NCBI GenBank assembly: GCA_964017185.1
Contig: OZ024873.1
Coordinates: 52,686,760-52,750,759, forward strand
From: Rugalucina vietnamica
Taxonomy: Eukaryota; Mollusca; Bivalvia; Lucinida; Lucinidae
Direction: 5' to 3'
Length of the DNA: 64,000 nt
The notes beneath the pieces are model-generated. The model had not been told where the DNA came from, did no database searches, and saw only the letters and a program-made list of their open reading frames with translations. A program made the position numbers and the translations under genes. Each line of letters begins with the position of its first letter. Position 1 is the stretch's first letter. Positions 18,407-29,798 of this stretch are shown here, piece after piece.

Positions 18407-19100
18407 ATACGTTTTAAATACGTTAAAAATCAATGGAATAATGATGTTTTTCATTCGCCATTTTACTCTCACATGTGGCATTGTATCATACTACCTTTAG
18501 TTGGGGTGTCGACTGAGTCTTCATCAGGAAAACATGTCCGTGTAATGGATATCCCCCCGAACCCCACTTTTATATAGCAGAACTGGGGTTAGCAGGGGTA
18601 TACCTATTTTTCTTATTTTTGCTCCAAAACATAGATTGTGGGTACTCGTTAGAACCGCCTCGCCATTATTTTTGCTCCAAAACATAGATTGTGGGTACTC
18701 GTTAGAACCGCCTCGGCGAGGCGGTTCTAACGTGTACCCACAATCTATGTTTTGAGCAAAAATAAGAAAAATATCAACATTTTTCTGCTAAAAATTTTCA
18801 TTTTTTAAGCTAAAAAAATCTCTGTTTATTGCATGGGCAAGTTTTCGTAATGTCTTATCTTTGCATTGTCTTTTACTCTGTACGTCGTCCTTGGACGTTG
18901 CCGCACTTTACAAAGATTTATATGCAAGTGTTAAACGGTTTGTTTCAAAATTGCGTTGCTGAGTGAGCTAACATTATAAAAATTATCACATTACCTCATT
19001 TTGTCAATGCAAAATCATTTTAGCGCTAGTAAGAGCAAATGTGGTTGGTATACCGCCCAGATACTGACTGAGAGATAAAACAATCTGGATTCTTAAGAAA
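18407..19100 (+). repeat. Right part of the split host repeat
   Basis: Continues the repeat broken by the LTR element: TTTAAATACGTTAAAAATCAATGG, found at 45890-45910 as an uninterrupted homologue, then the blocks GACGTTGCCGCAC/GACGTTATCACAC, AAACGGTTTGTTTCAAA and TTTTAGCGCTAG shared with 46040-46180. A family A MITE (18522-18852) sits inside. Confidence 0.65.
18522..18852 (+). mobile_element. Palindromic MITE family A, copy 5 (internal duplication)
   Basis: The stretch TTTTTGCTCCAAAACATAGA through CCGCCTCG is present twice in tandem before the palindrome is completed. This makes a 331-bp copy with an unpaired duplicated left arm. Confidence 0.85.
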
Positions 19101-19204
19101 TCATATGGTTAATAACAAGTCTTTATAAGACGTTTACTTTCGATAACAAAACAGACGTTTGTGTTAATATAGGGATCGCCCTCGGTTTTCAGCACTACCC
19201 TCGG

Positions 19205-19560
19205 GACCTAGCGAATGTTAATGAATGGAGAATTATATTTGATTGCTATTATTGCATAAATTCTGCACAAACCAAAGAAATAATGATGCGCTATATTTTT
19301 ACAGCCTCATCACATATTCATACGCGTTGAAACTTTCATTTTTATGCTCATTCCGGGCGGACTTCAGTTTCTCATTACTTGCACGTGCTTTTCGTGGCGC
19401 CCGGTAACGAGCATAAGTAGAAACCATGCATTAACAACACGTGCGCACGTGAATTACAATATTAATACATGGCTTTCTCTCCATTAATAAACGGCTGTTA
19501 ATATCTTGTGACACGTTTTCATGTATTTATGCAATAATAATGTGTTGTACTTTATTCTCA
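19205..19560. mobile_element. Fold-back element
   Basis: GCTATTATTGCATAAATT (19241-19258) pairs with ATTTATGCAATAATAATG (19523-19540). Inner arms TATGCTCATTCCGGGC and GCCCGGTAACGAGCATA also pair. The homologous host repeat near 46.3 kb lacks it. Confidence 0.5.
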
Positions 19561-19724
19561 GATCCAATACATTATTGTACCGATAATGATTTTTTTTTAT
19601 TTTAGCATATCCAATTTTTCGAAAAAGGGGTACGGTTACTCTAAGTTCGATTATTTTCAACAGAAATCCCCGATATTGCTAGGTGCGTTGGAAATTCGGT
19701 TAAGTATATACATTAATTTCCCCT

Positions 19725-20345
19725 CCTATAGATGCTTCACATAAAATTTGGCTTTGATTGGCCAAGCGTTTTAAGAGGAGACGAGGTTTGACTATTATGG
19801 TATTATGCATGTATATTGCTCCGGGACAGGGAACAGATGAACCCCTGAGAAGCACTTCTTTTCAGAAGCATTATTTGATAGTCCAGTTGCCCATTTCCTG
19901 CAAGATTTTCCCTTTAAATGCGATTAACACTTTTCCGAATACAAATGCATAGACGACTTATGTTAACCTTTCCGCACAATAGGTCAAGGTCGACGTCATC
20001 AAAGGGTAAAGATTTACATGTATATATGTTCATTGTAGTACTCAAGTCATCAATGCTACATGCCAAGTTTTGTAGCAATCAGTCCACCGGTTCCAGAGAA
20101 GATGTTTGAAGGGGTTTTACCATGTATGGTTATGTCGGCCATCTGGGCCATGTGACCTAGATTATTTATTATAAATAAAATCCCCTTTCTATCCCTTCCT
20201 AAAGATGATTCATATAAAAATGTTTTGATAAACAAAACGGGTTCATAGAAGAAGATTTTGAATAATTTGGACGGACGCATGGACGAAGGTTCGAGTACCA
20301 TCCTTAAAGCTCATCTTGTGAGCTTTTTAACTCAGGTGAGCTAAA
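19725..20345 (+). repeat. Dispersed repeat family D, copy 2
   Basis: Carries CTATAGATGCTTCACATAAA, GATTGGCCAAGCGTTTTAAG and an end in GAGCTTTTTAACTCAGGTGA. It resembles bivalve repeats that end in AGGTGAGCTAAA. Confidence 0.6.
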
Positions 20346-20399
20346 TTATGACACCTTATAATAATCATTAACTCGTATAATCCTGGCATATTTTTGTGG

Positions 20400-20600
20400 G
20401 GCACAGGACAACAGTAAAGCCCCAAAACGCGGCGTTCCATCTTGGGGCATTCTGTTGGCTTGAAGGATTTTCATGATTGAAAAATGATATTGAAATTTAC
20501 AATCACGCCTGAAGTCACTAAAATGAAAGTGGACTCATCCAAATGACAATGATGGGAAAGTCCACTCGTCAAAAACGGGTCAACAGGATGTAAAACCAGT
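20400..20600. repeat. Hairpin-bearing repeat, copy 1
   Basis: GCCCCAAAACGCGGCG...GGGGC hairpin, then AAAGTGGACTCATCCAA.TGA and ATGATGGGA. The same sequence precedes the splice acceptor of the NHL exon at 52.82-53.01 kb. Confidence 0.6.
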
Positions 20601-20604
20601 GTAC

Positions 20605-20772
20605 CTGTTAGTGCTTCCGAGGATTTAGATTGTACTGTATCACTTTTCGGAAGGGGTTCTCGTGCTGTGCTGTCGGCGGTGGCAGTGCCCACCATGGAAC
20701 TTCCTTGTAGCTCTTCGTCCAGAAGTATTCCCATCATTTCTATCGGGTTAGGGTCGGGATCTGCTTTTACAG
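20605..20772 (-). CDS. Possible coding exon, function unknown
   Basis: An open frame on the minus strand bounded by AG (20773-20774; alternative 20764-20765) and GT (20604-20603). It is rich in Asp, Pro, Ser, Thr and Glu (ADPDPNPIEMMGILLDEELQ and a SKSSEALTG end), low in the Phe/Leu/Lys/Ile bias of the chance frames around it. No domain is recognised and no partner exon found. Confidence 0.3.
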
Positions 20773-20791
20773 CTATATGTACCGTAATTAA

Positions 20792-20994
20792 GAAATGAGC
20801 CACCGCATGAGGAAACTAATAAGCTGTGTTTCCGACCAGGTCCGACACAAACCGGCCTGTACATATCTATAAGCTTACAATTTCAGATTAAGAAAGAAAA
20901 TGTATTGTGTTATCTTTGCAGTTACTACACGGCTGATATGCGGCTTTGTTTTCGCATATGCATATTGTTGGTTTTCTGAAGCGGCGACTCAATT
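20792..20994 (-). mobile_element. MITE family B, copy c (internal deletion)
   Basis: Ends are recognisable (AATGAGCCACCGCATGAG ... GGCGACTCAATT). The left arm of the internal hairpin is lost, leaving about 203 bp. Confidence 0.7.
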
Positions 20995-21323
20995 AAAATA
21001 CCACAAGAACCATCCACAAATAATAATGCAGTGCATAAAAATGGCCCAGTGATTCTTACATGTAGAATACATAGTTCCTGCATGATGTTACAAAAAGAAT
21101 ATTTTGACACATAAAGTGGCTGATTTACCGAGGCAAAGCAGTTATGTACATTTACTGTTATCTGATCATGTGAGTTGCTCACAAACCGTTAGAGGTTGAC
21201 AATGGAATAGATGCATAATTTCTAACAAGCTTAACCAGCTAACTGTCACCTTACTGTATTCAAAATACAGTTGACCCCATGTATGCAAACAAAAACGGCC
21301 ATTTTGTGTGGCAAAAAAACTAG

Positions 21324-22366
21324 ATATACTCATCAAAAGAAGTTTTGCACCATTTAGATTTTTTCATATTTTTAAGTGACATTTTAACTAACAAATTTTA
21401 AAGTAAGCTTTTTGAATTTGCACAGTCTGAAAGAGTTTGATAATGTGTGTGATAAGACAAAAAATTGTTGCGGAAACGATTTTAGGAAAAATTGCAAATT
21501 CCCATTTTCTGTAAATGCTGAAAATTGGAAAATTGAAAAAATTGCACAAAAAATGCCACAACATCAAGAACACATTTTTGTTTCTAAATTTACACACAAG
21601 AGCTCCAAAGCTAATGATTAAGCCTAAAAACAATTTAAAAATTCTCAAAACTTAAGTAAAAATTCATTTTTTGACAAAATTGCAATTTTTGAGAAAAAAT
21701 GATAAATATTGGAAAAAATGAGTAAAATCGAAATTCATTTCAATTTTTGATCATTTTGAGACGTTTTGACACCAAATATTGCCGCCTGTTTTCTTTATGT
21801 TAAAGGCAATCTCATGTCAAAGATGTTGCATGAGTACTTTTTTGACATGCAGCTTTTTAAAAATTCTAAATTTGGATGGGTTGAAAACCAGTACCTTCAA
21901 TTAAACATTAATGGGTGCTGCATGCTGTGTTTGAAAGAAAAACAACCCATTTTATTGGAGAGATGAGTCACTAAGCTTTATCTGAGAATTTAAACAAAAT
22001 CTCAAAAATCGTTATTTTTGGTCAAAAATAGTGTTTTTGTCCAAAAAATTCAATTTTTATTTTTTGTTTTAAATGAATGGTTTCAGTATCCTGACTGAGG
22101 ATGTGAAACAAATTCGGATTTGGAAGCCCAGAAATAAAGATGTGGGCTTTTTGCTGCATCCCAAATTTTGATGTTTTCAAAAACATGCATTTTTGCACAT
22201 TTTCATTTAATCTTTTTAAGAAGAAATATTGATTTGTCATTCAGGACGTCCGGCCCTTTAAGAGGGTATTAAGTTTTAAAAGTTTATTTGAAACATATCT
22301 ATACTAGACATTATTTTAAAATGAGAAAAATATTAACTGGTGCAAAACTTCTTTTGATGAGTATAT
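21324..22366. mobile_element. 1-kb element with TA-flanked inverted repeats, copy 1
   Basis: Ends TACTCATCAAAAGAAGTTTT and AAAACTTCTTTTGATGAGTA are perfect inverted copies; TA flanks both edges, fitting a Tc1/mariner-type target. The 1.04-kb interior is A/T-rich with no transposase frame. A shorter copy is at 50021. Confidence 0.75.
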
Positions 22367-22386
22367 ATGTGCCATGCAGGAACTAT

Positions 22387-22559
22387 CTATATTTTAGGAG
22401 TATACTTGCATCCGAAATAAAGAAGCTGTGGGAAGACGCGTTGAAGAAAGAAAACACATCTTGGCTGCCATCTCCGGTGCTCCTTCAGCGGGATATCATC
22501 GTCTTCCCACCTATATAACGTCAGGCCACAAGAAAAGCAGACGACGCGATCCTCAGAGC
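22387..22559 (-). CDS. BIR (IAP-repeat) domain exon
   Basis: After a strong acceptor (TTATTTTGCCGCAG ending at 22560) the frame reads GSEDRVVCFSCGLTLYRW and KEHRRWQPRCVF. This is the zinc-binding half of a baculovirus IAP repeat: C-x2-C-x16-H-x6-C, with the conserved Trp and EH..W.P.C spacing. The frame continues 20 residues to TAG at 22387, or may splice earlier. No exon for the first half of the domain was found upstream, so this is either one exon of a larger BIRC gene outside my recognition or an orphan copy. The TA-flanked element at 21324-22366 ends 20 bp from the stop. Confidence 0.72.
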
Positions 22560-23176
22560 CTGCGGCAAAATAATCATTACACAATAAACGTGAGACAAAA
22601 TTGAGAACGCAATTTTTGTCGCCGTCACAACGGGTGACATATACGATAGGATTTTCCCAAAGAAACAGCGAAGAAAACCGACAGAATCCAAATAAGAAAA
22701 TATGTATGGTTCTCGAGATATTTTACATGCCATTCGACAAAGCGGGAAACCAGCAACGTTTTACCGACAGGAACTGACTATTGAAAGGCAGAAAGTGATT
22801 GGTTAGATCTATTCCGACCAATCATACATTTGGTCTTGAAACTTGTTCGGTATTCTTTGCTGTGGATGGACTTGATTTAGCGATTATGAGAATACACAGT
22901 CGTTTTGCAAGTCGTTTCGTCTCCTGGACACAAAATTTCGGTTCTGTATTTTGATTAGGCAGGATGTTCAACAGAACATTACACCCCAGCACACAAATGG
23001 ATAGACCGAGGTATAAAAGTGTAACGCGATGTACATGTAGGTAAGACAGTTGATCTACATGTATATCCTGACAGATAACCATTCTTACGCAATCCAGGAC
23101 TAAATGGATGGTGGTGTACATCTAAATATCAGATAAACGGGCGATACTAGCTTTTTTAAAAGCTATCCTTGTATGT
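22560..23176. other. Upstream flank of the BIR exon, no gene recognised
   Basis: A minus-strand open frame (22822-23121) has a hydrophobic stretch (VTLLYLGLSICVLGCNVLL) but no splice context or family match. It could be chance. Confidence 0.35.
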
Positions 23177-23462
23177 CATTACGAAAAGTTGTCCATGCAA
23201 AATATAGAGATTTTTTCAAAAGCAAAATTTGAAAAATTCACCGGAAAAAATTTGATATGTTTAACAATTTTGCTCAAAACATTGATTGTGGGTACACGTT
23301 AGAACCGCCTCGCAGAGGCGGTTCTAACGAGTACTCACAATCTATGTTTGGGAGAAAAATTAGGAAAATATGTATACCCCTGCAAACCCCAGTGTTTCAA
23401 TATAAAAGATGGGTATACATCCGTTAAGGGGGTATACATTTCACGGACATGTTTTCCTGATG
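23177..23462 (-). mobile_element. Palindromic MITE family A, copy 6
   Basis: Minus orientation with the palindrome intact around CCGCCTCGCAGAGGCGG; ends CATTACGAAAAGTTGTCC and GGACATGTTTTCCTGATG. Confidence 0.85.
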
Positions 23463-24613
23463 TATACTGTAAGGCCATTGTAAGGTGGCAACATCGTTTT
23501 AACCTCAGATGTGCGTATTCTGATTATTCCGTCTACTAAATTAGAGAAATCAAGAAAGAGGTCGTACTTAAGTAAACTAAGCCCCAGCTGAATTTTCTGT
23601 AGTCTTCCTCCAATTTTGTTTTGTCATAAATTTTGACTGCATAAACGTACGGAACACGGAGACAAAAGTCACCTTTGACACGACAATAAACATTGCAAGA
23701 ATTATACAATACTGCATTTCAGCAAAGGCTGTTCTAGATTTACATATTCGTTCATTTTTTCTCAACCTCGCTATTTAAAAAACCCAAGAAAATTGTACAT
23801 GTTATAAGTTTGATTTATCAGAATGTGTAAAGAAAGTAAAATTAACAGTTAGTAACTACCTCATGACCAAAATCTAAACGGGTTTATCACGACTGATAAA
23901 TTGGCGAGGTTCTACCGAGCCATTTCATCCGTGTACGATTCGAGGGTGATACACCCGTTGAATTTTTTCCACTAAGTTATAATTGGTGTGTTATTCACTT
24001 TATAATGCAAAGAAGCTAGACAAATTTCGCGAAAAAGAGCAATTTTAATGCAAAGATGCCTTGAACACGATGTAAATTATTCCTTTACATTTCTTTTCAA
24101 CGAATTGTGACACACAAGTCCATTACCTGTGTAGAAAAATCCTGCTTTGCTAAGCATCTGTGGCGTTTGCTTGACTGTCACTGGCCAGTTCGAATAGGTG
24201 GACAGTCTGTCTGCCTCAGTAGAGAATTGTGGGTATTTCGCCATTCTTTATTCTTGTTGATTACTGAAACTACACGTTTCTCCCAGGATTCTCTTTATTT
24301 AGTCGCGTCATCACACTACTGTACATCGTTTAAAATACTGATGCACTTTAAAGGCACGTACAGCATAATGATCTGTTAGTATGGTGTTAAAGATACAAAT
24401 AAACATAAGAAAACAAAATGATACTTAAGAAATCACAATCTCAGAAAATGTTTAGAAACTCTAGTGGAAGACTGAATAATATATCCATCTAGACAACACG
24501 TTAAAATATCTGTATAAATATCATTAACTAAGAAACTGCTATGGTCCATTTTGTTTAAGTACAATTATATTTGGTAAAATTTGGTCGCTCATGGACTGAA
24601 TGACTACGACTTA
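23463..24613. other. No gene or repeat recognised
   Basis: AT-rich sequence with only short chance frames. The CTAAGCATCTG..GGCG / TGTCTGCCTCAGTAGAG stretch near 24.2 kb was examined without a match. Confidence 0.4.
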
Positions 24614-24813
24614 CATTACGAAAACATGCCCATGCAGTATACATAGATTTTTAAAGTTGTAAAAAATGAAAGTTTTCAATAGAAATTTTTCAATATTTTT
24701 CTTATTTTTGCTCAAAGCATAGATTGTGGGTACACGTCCCTCCATACCCCAGTTTTCCTATATAAAAGTGGGGTTCAAAGGGGGTACACATTTTACGGAC
24801 ATGTTTTCCTGAT
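24614..24813 (-). mobile_element. Palindromic MITE family A, copy 7 (hairpin lost)
   Basis: Both ends are present, but the sequence jumps from GATTGTGGGTACACGT straight to CCCTCCATACCCCAG, removing the palindrome centre and right arm. Confidence 0.8.
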
Positions 24814-24861
24814 ATATCATAAAATGATTTCCGTTCATGCAAGCCAAGCTGTTTAAATGTT

Positions 24862-25200
24862 TACCACTGTATGATTGTCATAGGGGCGGAAAAACAGTGG
24901 CCCGACCGGGAGTCAAACCCAGGGCCTCTTTCTTACCGTGCGAGCACTGAGCTACCGAGCCACTTGGTCGACCGGTCTTTAATTAGATTTGTCCCCGAAT
25001 GTGCTCGGAACAATGCCGGAACCGATGAGACAGACCCTGTGCTGCTCACAGCCCGAGCACAGACCCACACTAAGCCACACCAACAGTCACAGAAGCGGAG
25101 AAAGAACGTGGCCTGGCCGGAACGTGAATCCAGGACATCTCGTTTACCGTGCGAGCACTTTACCACTGAGCTATCGAGCCACTTAGTCGACCTGTTACAC
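24862..25200 (-). mobile_element. tRNA-derived SINE, two heads in tandem
   Basis: Head 1 (24964-24898, minus) has TAGCTCAGTGCTCG (A-box region) and GGGTTTGACTCCC (B box, 24920-24908). Head 2 (25182-25111) has TAGCTCAGTGGTAAAGTGCT and a weaker B region. Both are followed by GGCCACTG/GGCCAGGC and are about 215 bp apart. They are tRNA-like, with no intact cloverleaf or 3' CCA context expected of a tRNA gene. Confidence 0.65.
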
Positions 25201-25809
25201 AATAACGAGAATAAAATACGTGCACGTACCAAGGAACTTGAAGAACGAGCTTGTGAGTACATTTTCACCGTGCCGATAATGAAATCTGTGTCCCACCCCA
25301 CGTTGCTGTCTCACTACGATGTCACAGTTGTTAATATTAAATTCCGGAAAAAACATAAAGTGACTTGTAAGTGTTAAGTACTACCATATTTACTGTAAAA
25401 ATATGTACTGCCTACTTGTACCTTTTTTTCGAAGTTCTTAATCTAAACCTTTGCTTTGACAGTATTTACAAAACTCTCTGATATTTAAATTTTTATTGCA
25501 ATCGCCCTAGATAAAAGTTTCTTGATGTTCTTCATTTCCCAATGAAAAACATTAAGTCACGTGATCTAGAGGCCACGCCTACAGGCGGGGCAACGTCAAA
25601 CCATCCAGTGACGTTGTCTGTTTACTCTTGTTGGCGTGACGTTGGTCGCGTATCGTCATGACGTTAAGTGCGAAAAATTGACGTTTTGATTGTTCCAAAA
25701 TAATGTTAACTTAAAGTTGGAATTAAAGTCAAACAACATGAAAATGAGCAAAGAAATGTGCAATTAAAAATATGATACTTAATTGATAATATAAAATGTA
25801 AATATAAGT

Positions 25810-25934
25810 ATTGAAATTCAGAATTTAGCTTTCACTGGAAGAAGAAAAACATTAGTTGTTTAATGTCTCTTCACATACATTAAACAGGCTAATATTTTTC
25901 ATCATCCAGTGAAAGCTAAAATCTGAATTTCAAT
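25810..25934. mobile_element. Short inverted-repeat element
   Basis: ATTGAAATTCAGAATTTAGC with CTTTCACTGG on the left; CCAGTGAAAG with GCTAAAATCTGAATTTCAAT on the right. 125 bp, arms of about 30 bp. Confidence 0.7.
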
Positions 25935-26018
25935 CCATAATTGGGTGTTTTTACCATCACCCTTTAAAATTGAGTTGCCAAGACGATACTTAGCAGTAGC
26001 AGAAGCAGCATCAGTAAC

Positions 26019-26020
<2 letters not shown>

Positions 26021-26068
<48 letters not shown>

Positions 26069-26082
26069 CAGTAGTAGTAGTA
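26021..26082 (+). repeat. (GTA)n microsatellite
   Basis: About 20 GTA/AGT units with one GCA interruption, and further impure units to 26095. Confidence 0.9.
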
Positions 26083-26205
26083 AAAGTAGTAGAAGTAACA
26101 GATTAAAATTTGCTCGAAAACCTTTGTTCTCCGTTGTTTGGTCTACCCGTGTTTAACAGGTTTTGTCCAAGACTTTCAGTGATTCAATTTGGCTTCCAAA
26201 TGGTA

Positions 26206-26460
26206 AAAGTACGCAATGACCAGGAAATGGCGCATTCAGAGAGAAATTCCCATTCAAAAACCAAGGTGCGAAAGAACTTAACTGAGCAATCAGGTACATA
26301 TACAAAGAGAACATATCGTATACCGAGTAAGCAGGTACATGTATTCACCAATATGCGGTCACTCAGTTGCACGAACTTAACTAATATATGAAAAATGTAC
26401 ATAAGATGCAACACCACAAAATTCAATACCAAAACATAAAACAGTTAGAACCACATCAAA
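26206..26460 (+). repeat. Family C, copy 4 (longest right side)
   Basis: Head AAAAGTACGCAATGACCAGG, core ATTCAAAAACCAAGGTGCGA, then the GGTCACTCAG and CATAAGATGCAACA tail also seen near 48.6 kb. Confidence 0.65.
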
Positions 26461-26512
26461 AGTGCAAAGATATGAGATGTGGAGGTCTGCCAGTTACGAG
26501 TCTACACTAGCA

Positions 26513-26754
26513 AATGAGCCGCCCCATTGGAAAACCAACAATCTGCATAGGCGAAAACAAAGACGCAGATCAGCTTCGCGGTAACCGCGAAGCTGATCAG
26601 CGCCTTTGTTTTCGCTACTCGGATAGTACAATTCCTCTTCTACTTAAATCCGAAATTTCAAGCTTCTAGCTCTTTTCTGTGACTGTACAGATCGGTTTGT
26701 GTCGGACCTGTTCGGAAACCACATTGTTGGTTTTCCCACGAGGCGGCTCAAATG
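26513..26754 (+). mobile_element. MITE family B, copy d (full length)
   Basis: The best preserved copy. Internal hairpin GATCAGCTTCGCGGTAACCG with CGAAGCTGATCAGCGCC is a near-perfect palindrome around GGTTACC/GGTAACC. The ends retain CCAACAATCTGC and ACATTGTTGG. Confidence 0.85.
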
Positions 26755-28018
26755 CAGGAAAATGGAGTCGTGAGAGCCACTAGTGTAGTTAAAATGAGAC
26801 CAAAGGCGTGCACCTATTGCGAATTTATGGAAAAACTTTTAAAATAATCTTATAGCAAGGGTCTGCTCTCTACATGTTTCTCACTATAAATTTTCGAAAA
26901 TCTCGGCATAGTGCCGCCCATTACTGCTGACAGCTCTTCTCTCTCATGCTACTACTTTTAGTCGCGTATCTATATTCACTTGAAGCAGTTCCGGACTTGT
27001 CCGTATTTCCCGTCGCCGTCAAGTCACGAGCGTTTTGCTTCCTTGTTAGACAATGGAAGAAATAAGTGCTGTAAAAGTTTAACATCACGGAAATTAAGTT
27101 AGCGTTTACTTAACAAAAACTTGCGAAGAATATGTACATGAAATATCTTTGTGTAGTAAGCAAAGTCCTGTTTCAACGTGTTAATTAATGATAGATTGAA
27201 TTTTGTAAGTAGTAATTTCCCGTTGAATCAAATTTCGGATAATATACTAAAATAAGTTAAGCCGCGGCTAATTTTTTTTTTCCATAGACTTACTGTTAAA
27301 ATCTCCAAATTTGTTTTACCATAACTTTTGACTTACTGAACGATTTTACATGCAACTTTCAACAAAGAAATTTGAATAATTGTTCTACAGATGGGATAAT
27401 TTTCATTGATGTCAGTAAGTTTACAATAGCGTGACTGTCCACACATTTCAGTACACGTCACGAAAAGTTCCCTATCATCCCCATTGAAAAATTGCCAAAA
27501 ATCTGGATACTCTCGAATAAAGAAGCACATATCGAAAGACAAGCTGTATTTCAACTTGAAACTTTGCGTAATCATGCTTTAGATTTGCTGCTTAGCTTGG
27601 ATGTAGTATGCGTTTTCAATCACTTTTGAAATCATTGATATAAGAGTCAATATATTTTTTCGTAACCAAATCCTGTCCGGGTACGTTTTTTCTGAAAACC
27701 GTTTACTTCTGGTAAATGTTTTATGCTTGGAATGTGGTGTGAATCGAGGTGAGTATGGGTCATCCAAAACAAAATCGTTAAAGTGCTAGCAAATATAAAA
27801 AAATGTTACTCAAAGTGTCTAAAATGGCATATTTTCGCTGTCTGCAAAATGATTTTTTTTTATATCTGTCTCCGATTCAATGAATTTTTTGCTAAGGTGG
27901 TTACTCTAAATACTACTCCATCTTTATTCAATCATTCATGCACGACATAATACATTTTGATAGCAAGTATCCATGGTTTTAATACTAGATTTACGTGTTC
28001 AAACTTTGTACCTAGCGT
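26755..28018. other. No gene confirmed; one Cys-rich frame
   Basis: On the minus strand 27575-27383 a frame contains FVTCTEMCGQSRYCKL and ENYPICR, with five Cys in about 30 residues. A weak donor (GTAGAA) follows. No family is recognised. The rest appears non-coding. Confidence 0.25.
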
Positions 28019-28449
28019 TTTGTCCCTGACGTAACAATTTATCTAAAAATACCAAGTACAAGGTGACTCCCCTTGGTAAAGGTGGAACATCTATCTGCAT
28101 TTTGAAGAGCTACATTGAAATTAAATATGGCTGACTGCCATGATGACACATCTATAGAGTAGATCTGAAAAAATAATAATTACAATTTTCAGGTGAGTGA
28201 GTATATTTGTAATAGTTCCCTGATGTAACAGCCTCTACGGGTTATTTGTTTCAAGCGACAATATGTAGGTACTATTCATAAAACGTGTTTAGTGATTGTG
28301 TAAACATTTCACCATAACAATGAACACACAAGTATATTGGAAGCAATTTACAGGTGATTTATCTAAAATATGTCCCTGATGTAACGGTCCGTGATGTAAC
28401 GGTGAAAAGTGTTACATCAGGGACAGAAATCGTTACATCAGGGACAATA
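28019..28449. mobile_element. Element built on GTCCCTGATGTAAC motifs
   Basis: Ends TTTGTCCCTGACGTAACAAT and CGTTACATCAGGGACAATA are inverted. The motif GTCCCTGATGTAAC or its complement occurs about six times, clustered at both ends and in a 28.37-28.45 kb hairpin. Confidence 0.65.
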
Positions 28450-28732
28450 TTTCGAGAAAAGGATATCTATTTCTTATATGCTTTGATTTTATGAGTTTCA
28501 TTGTATAACACAGAGCAACACAGCAATTCCAATACAGCCAGAGAGTCTGCAGACTTTATAAAGGGTCACTGACGAGGATTCAGTACCCAAAATTGCGCAA
28601 TACGGCCAATACTACCTGCATTTGAACGTTTTTGCTACTTCCAAATATCAAACTTTTATAGTTTATACAATTTCAACAAATAGATGTCAAATATGTCTGT
28701 TTATCAAACACACGTTACATCAAGTAATATAT

Positions 28733-29798
28733 AGGGTAATTTGGGGGAATATGGACCGCTTAAGCACAAAACGAATCAGTTCAACCACAGGCTATTAACG
28801 TTATTATTGTATATCGTGTCTATTTTTAGGCAGGCATCTATAAACCATTTTAATATAAATTTTACATCATTTTGTATGCTAGTTTTTAGTTGCGTATTAC
28901 GATAAACACACCCACTGGGTGGTCCAAATTACCCCAAACATTTGAGGTAATATGGACCACTCTACTGGGGTAATACGGACCACAACTTTAAAATGCCGAT
29001 GATGTCAAAGTATAAATTCGGAAAACAAAATGTAAACTTCTATTTAAAAGTCTATTTAGCATAAAATAAACATAGATGTTCACGAAACAAATTCACTGGA
29101 AAAATATTTCGCATCAAAAATCAAAACACCTTGACAAACTTACAAGACAGACATTCGCAAAAATGTCACAGATTTCAAAATATGTACACTTTGCTTATAA
29201 ACTTCACTTGTAGAACAATCTATTTTCAAAGATAGCTTAAAACATATCAAGCAAGTGCAAAAGTTAAAATTCTAAAGACATGTGGTATCAAATGTTCAGT
29301 GTATCACTTTCAGAAAGAGTTTGAGACAAAATTCTTAGATGGTCCATATTGCCCCAAAGGGAAAATTTACATTGGGAAATTGATGGTCCAATTATTACCC
29401 CAGACACGACGGTTATGTCAATGGAGAAATTTTCCAAAACTGAAAAATAGCTCATGCAAATGACCATTTGCATCATCTTCTAAAAATGGTGTATTAGGTT
29501 AATTTTACGTGAAACTTGGTTCTATATAAATATCATTAATCTTTTTATTGGTTTTAAACTAAAACATTTTAAGGGCACAATTTTCACAGGCTGTTTAATT
29601 GGGGTTCATTAATTTAACCTGTCCGAAAACACCAGCTTGGGTATGAATGTAAAAATGATTTCGATAATTTAGGATGGATAGCCAGGGAATAACAAAATGT
29701 TATTACTTTTTGTCAAACATGAGTCTTGAGTAAAATATTTGAAGAAAACACAGGGTGGCCCATATTCCCCAATTGTCCATATTACCCCAAATTACTCT
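28733..29798. mobile_element. Element built on ATATGGACC/ATTACCCC motifs
   Basis: Ends AGGGTAATTTGGGGGAATAT and CCATATTACCCCAAATTACT are inverted. Further copies of GGTAATATGGACCAC or its complement lie at about 28.95-28.98, 29.34-29.40 and 29.76 kb. About 1.07 kb with no transposase frame. Confidence 0.65.

Noticed and set aside
24898-25182. tRNA genes
   Set aside because: A- and B-box-like words are present, but the stems do not form a clean cloverleaf and the sequence continues as a SINE.
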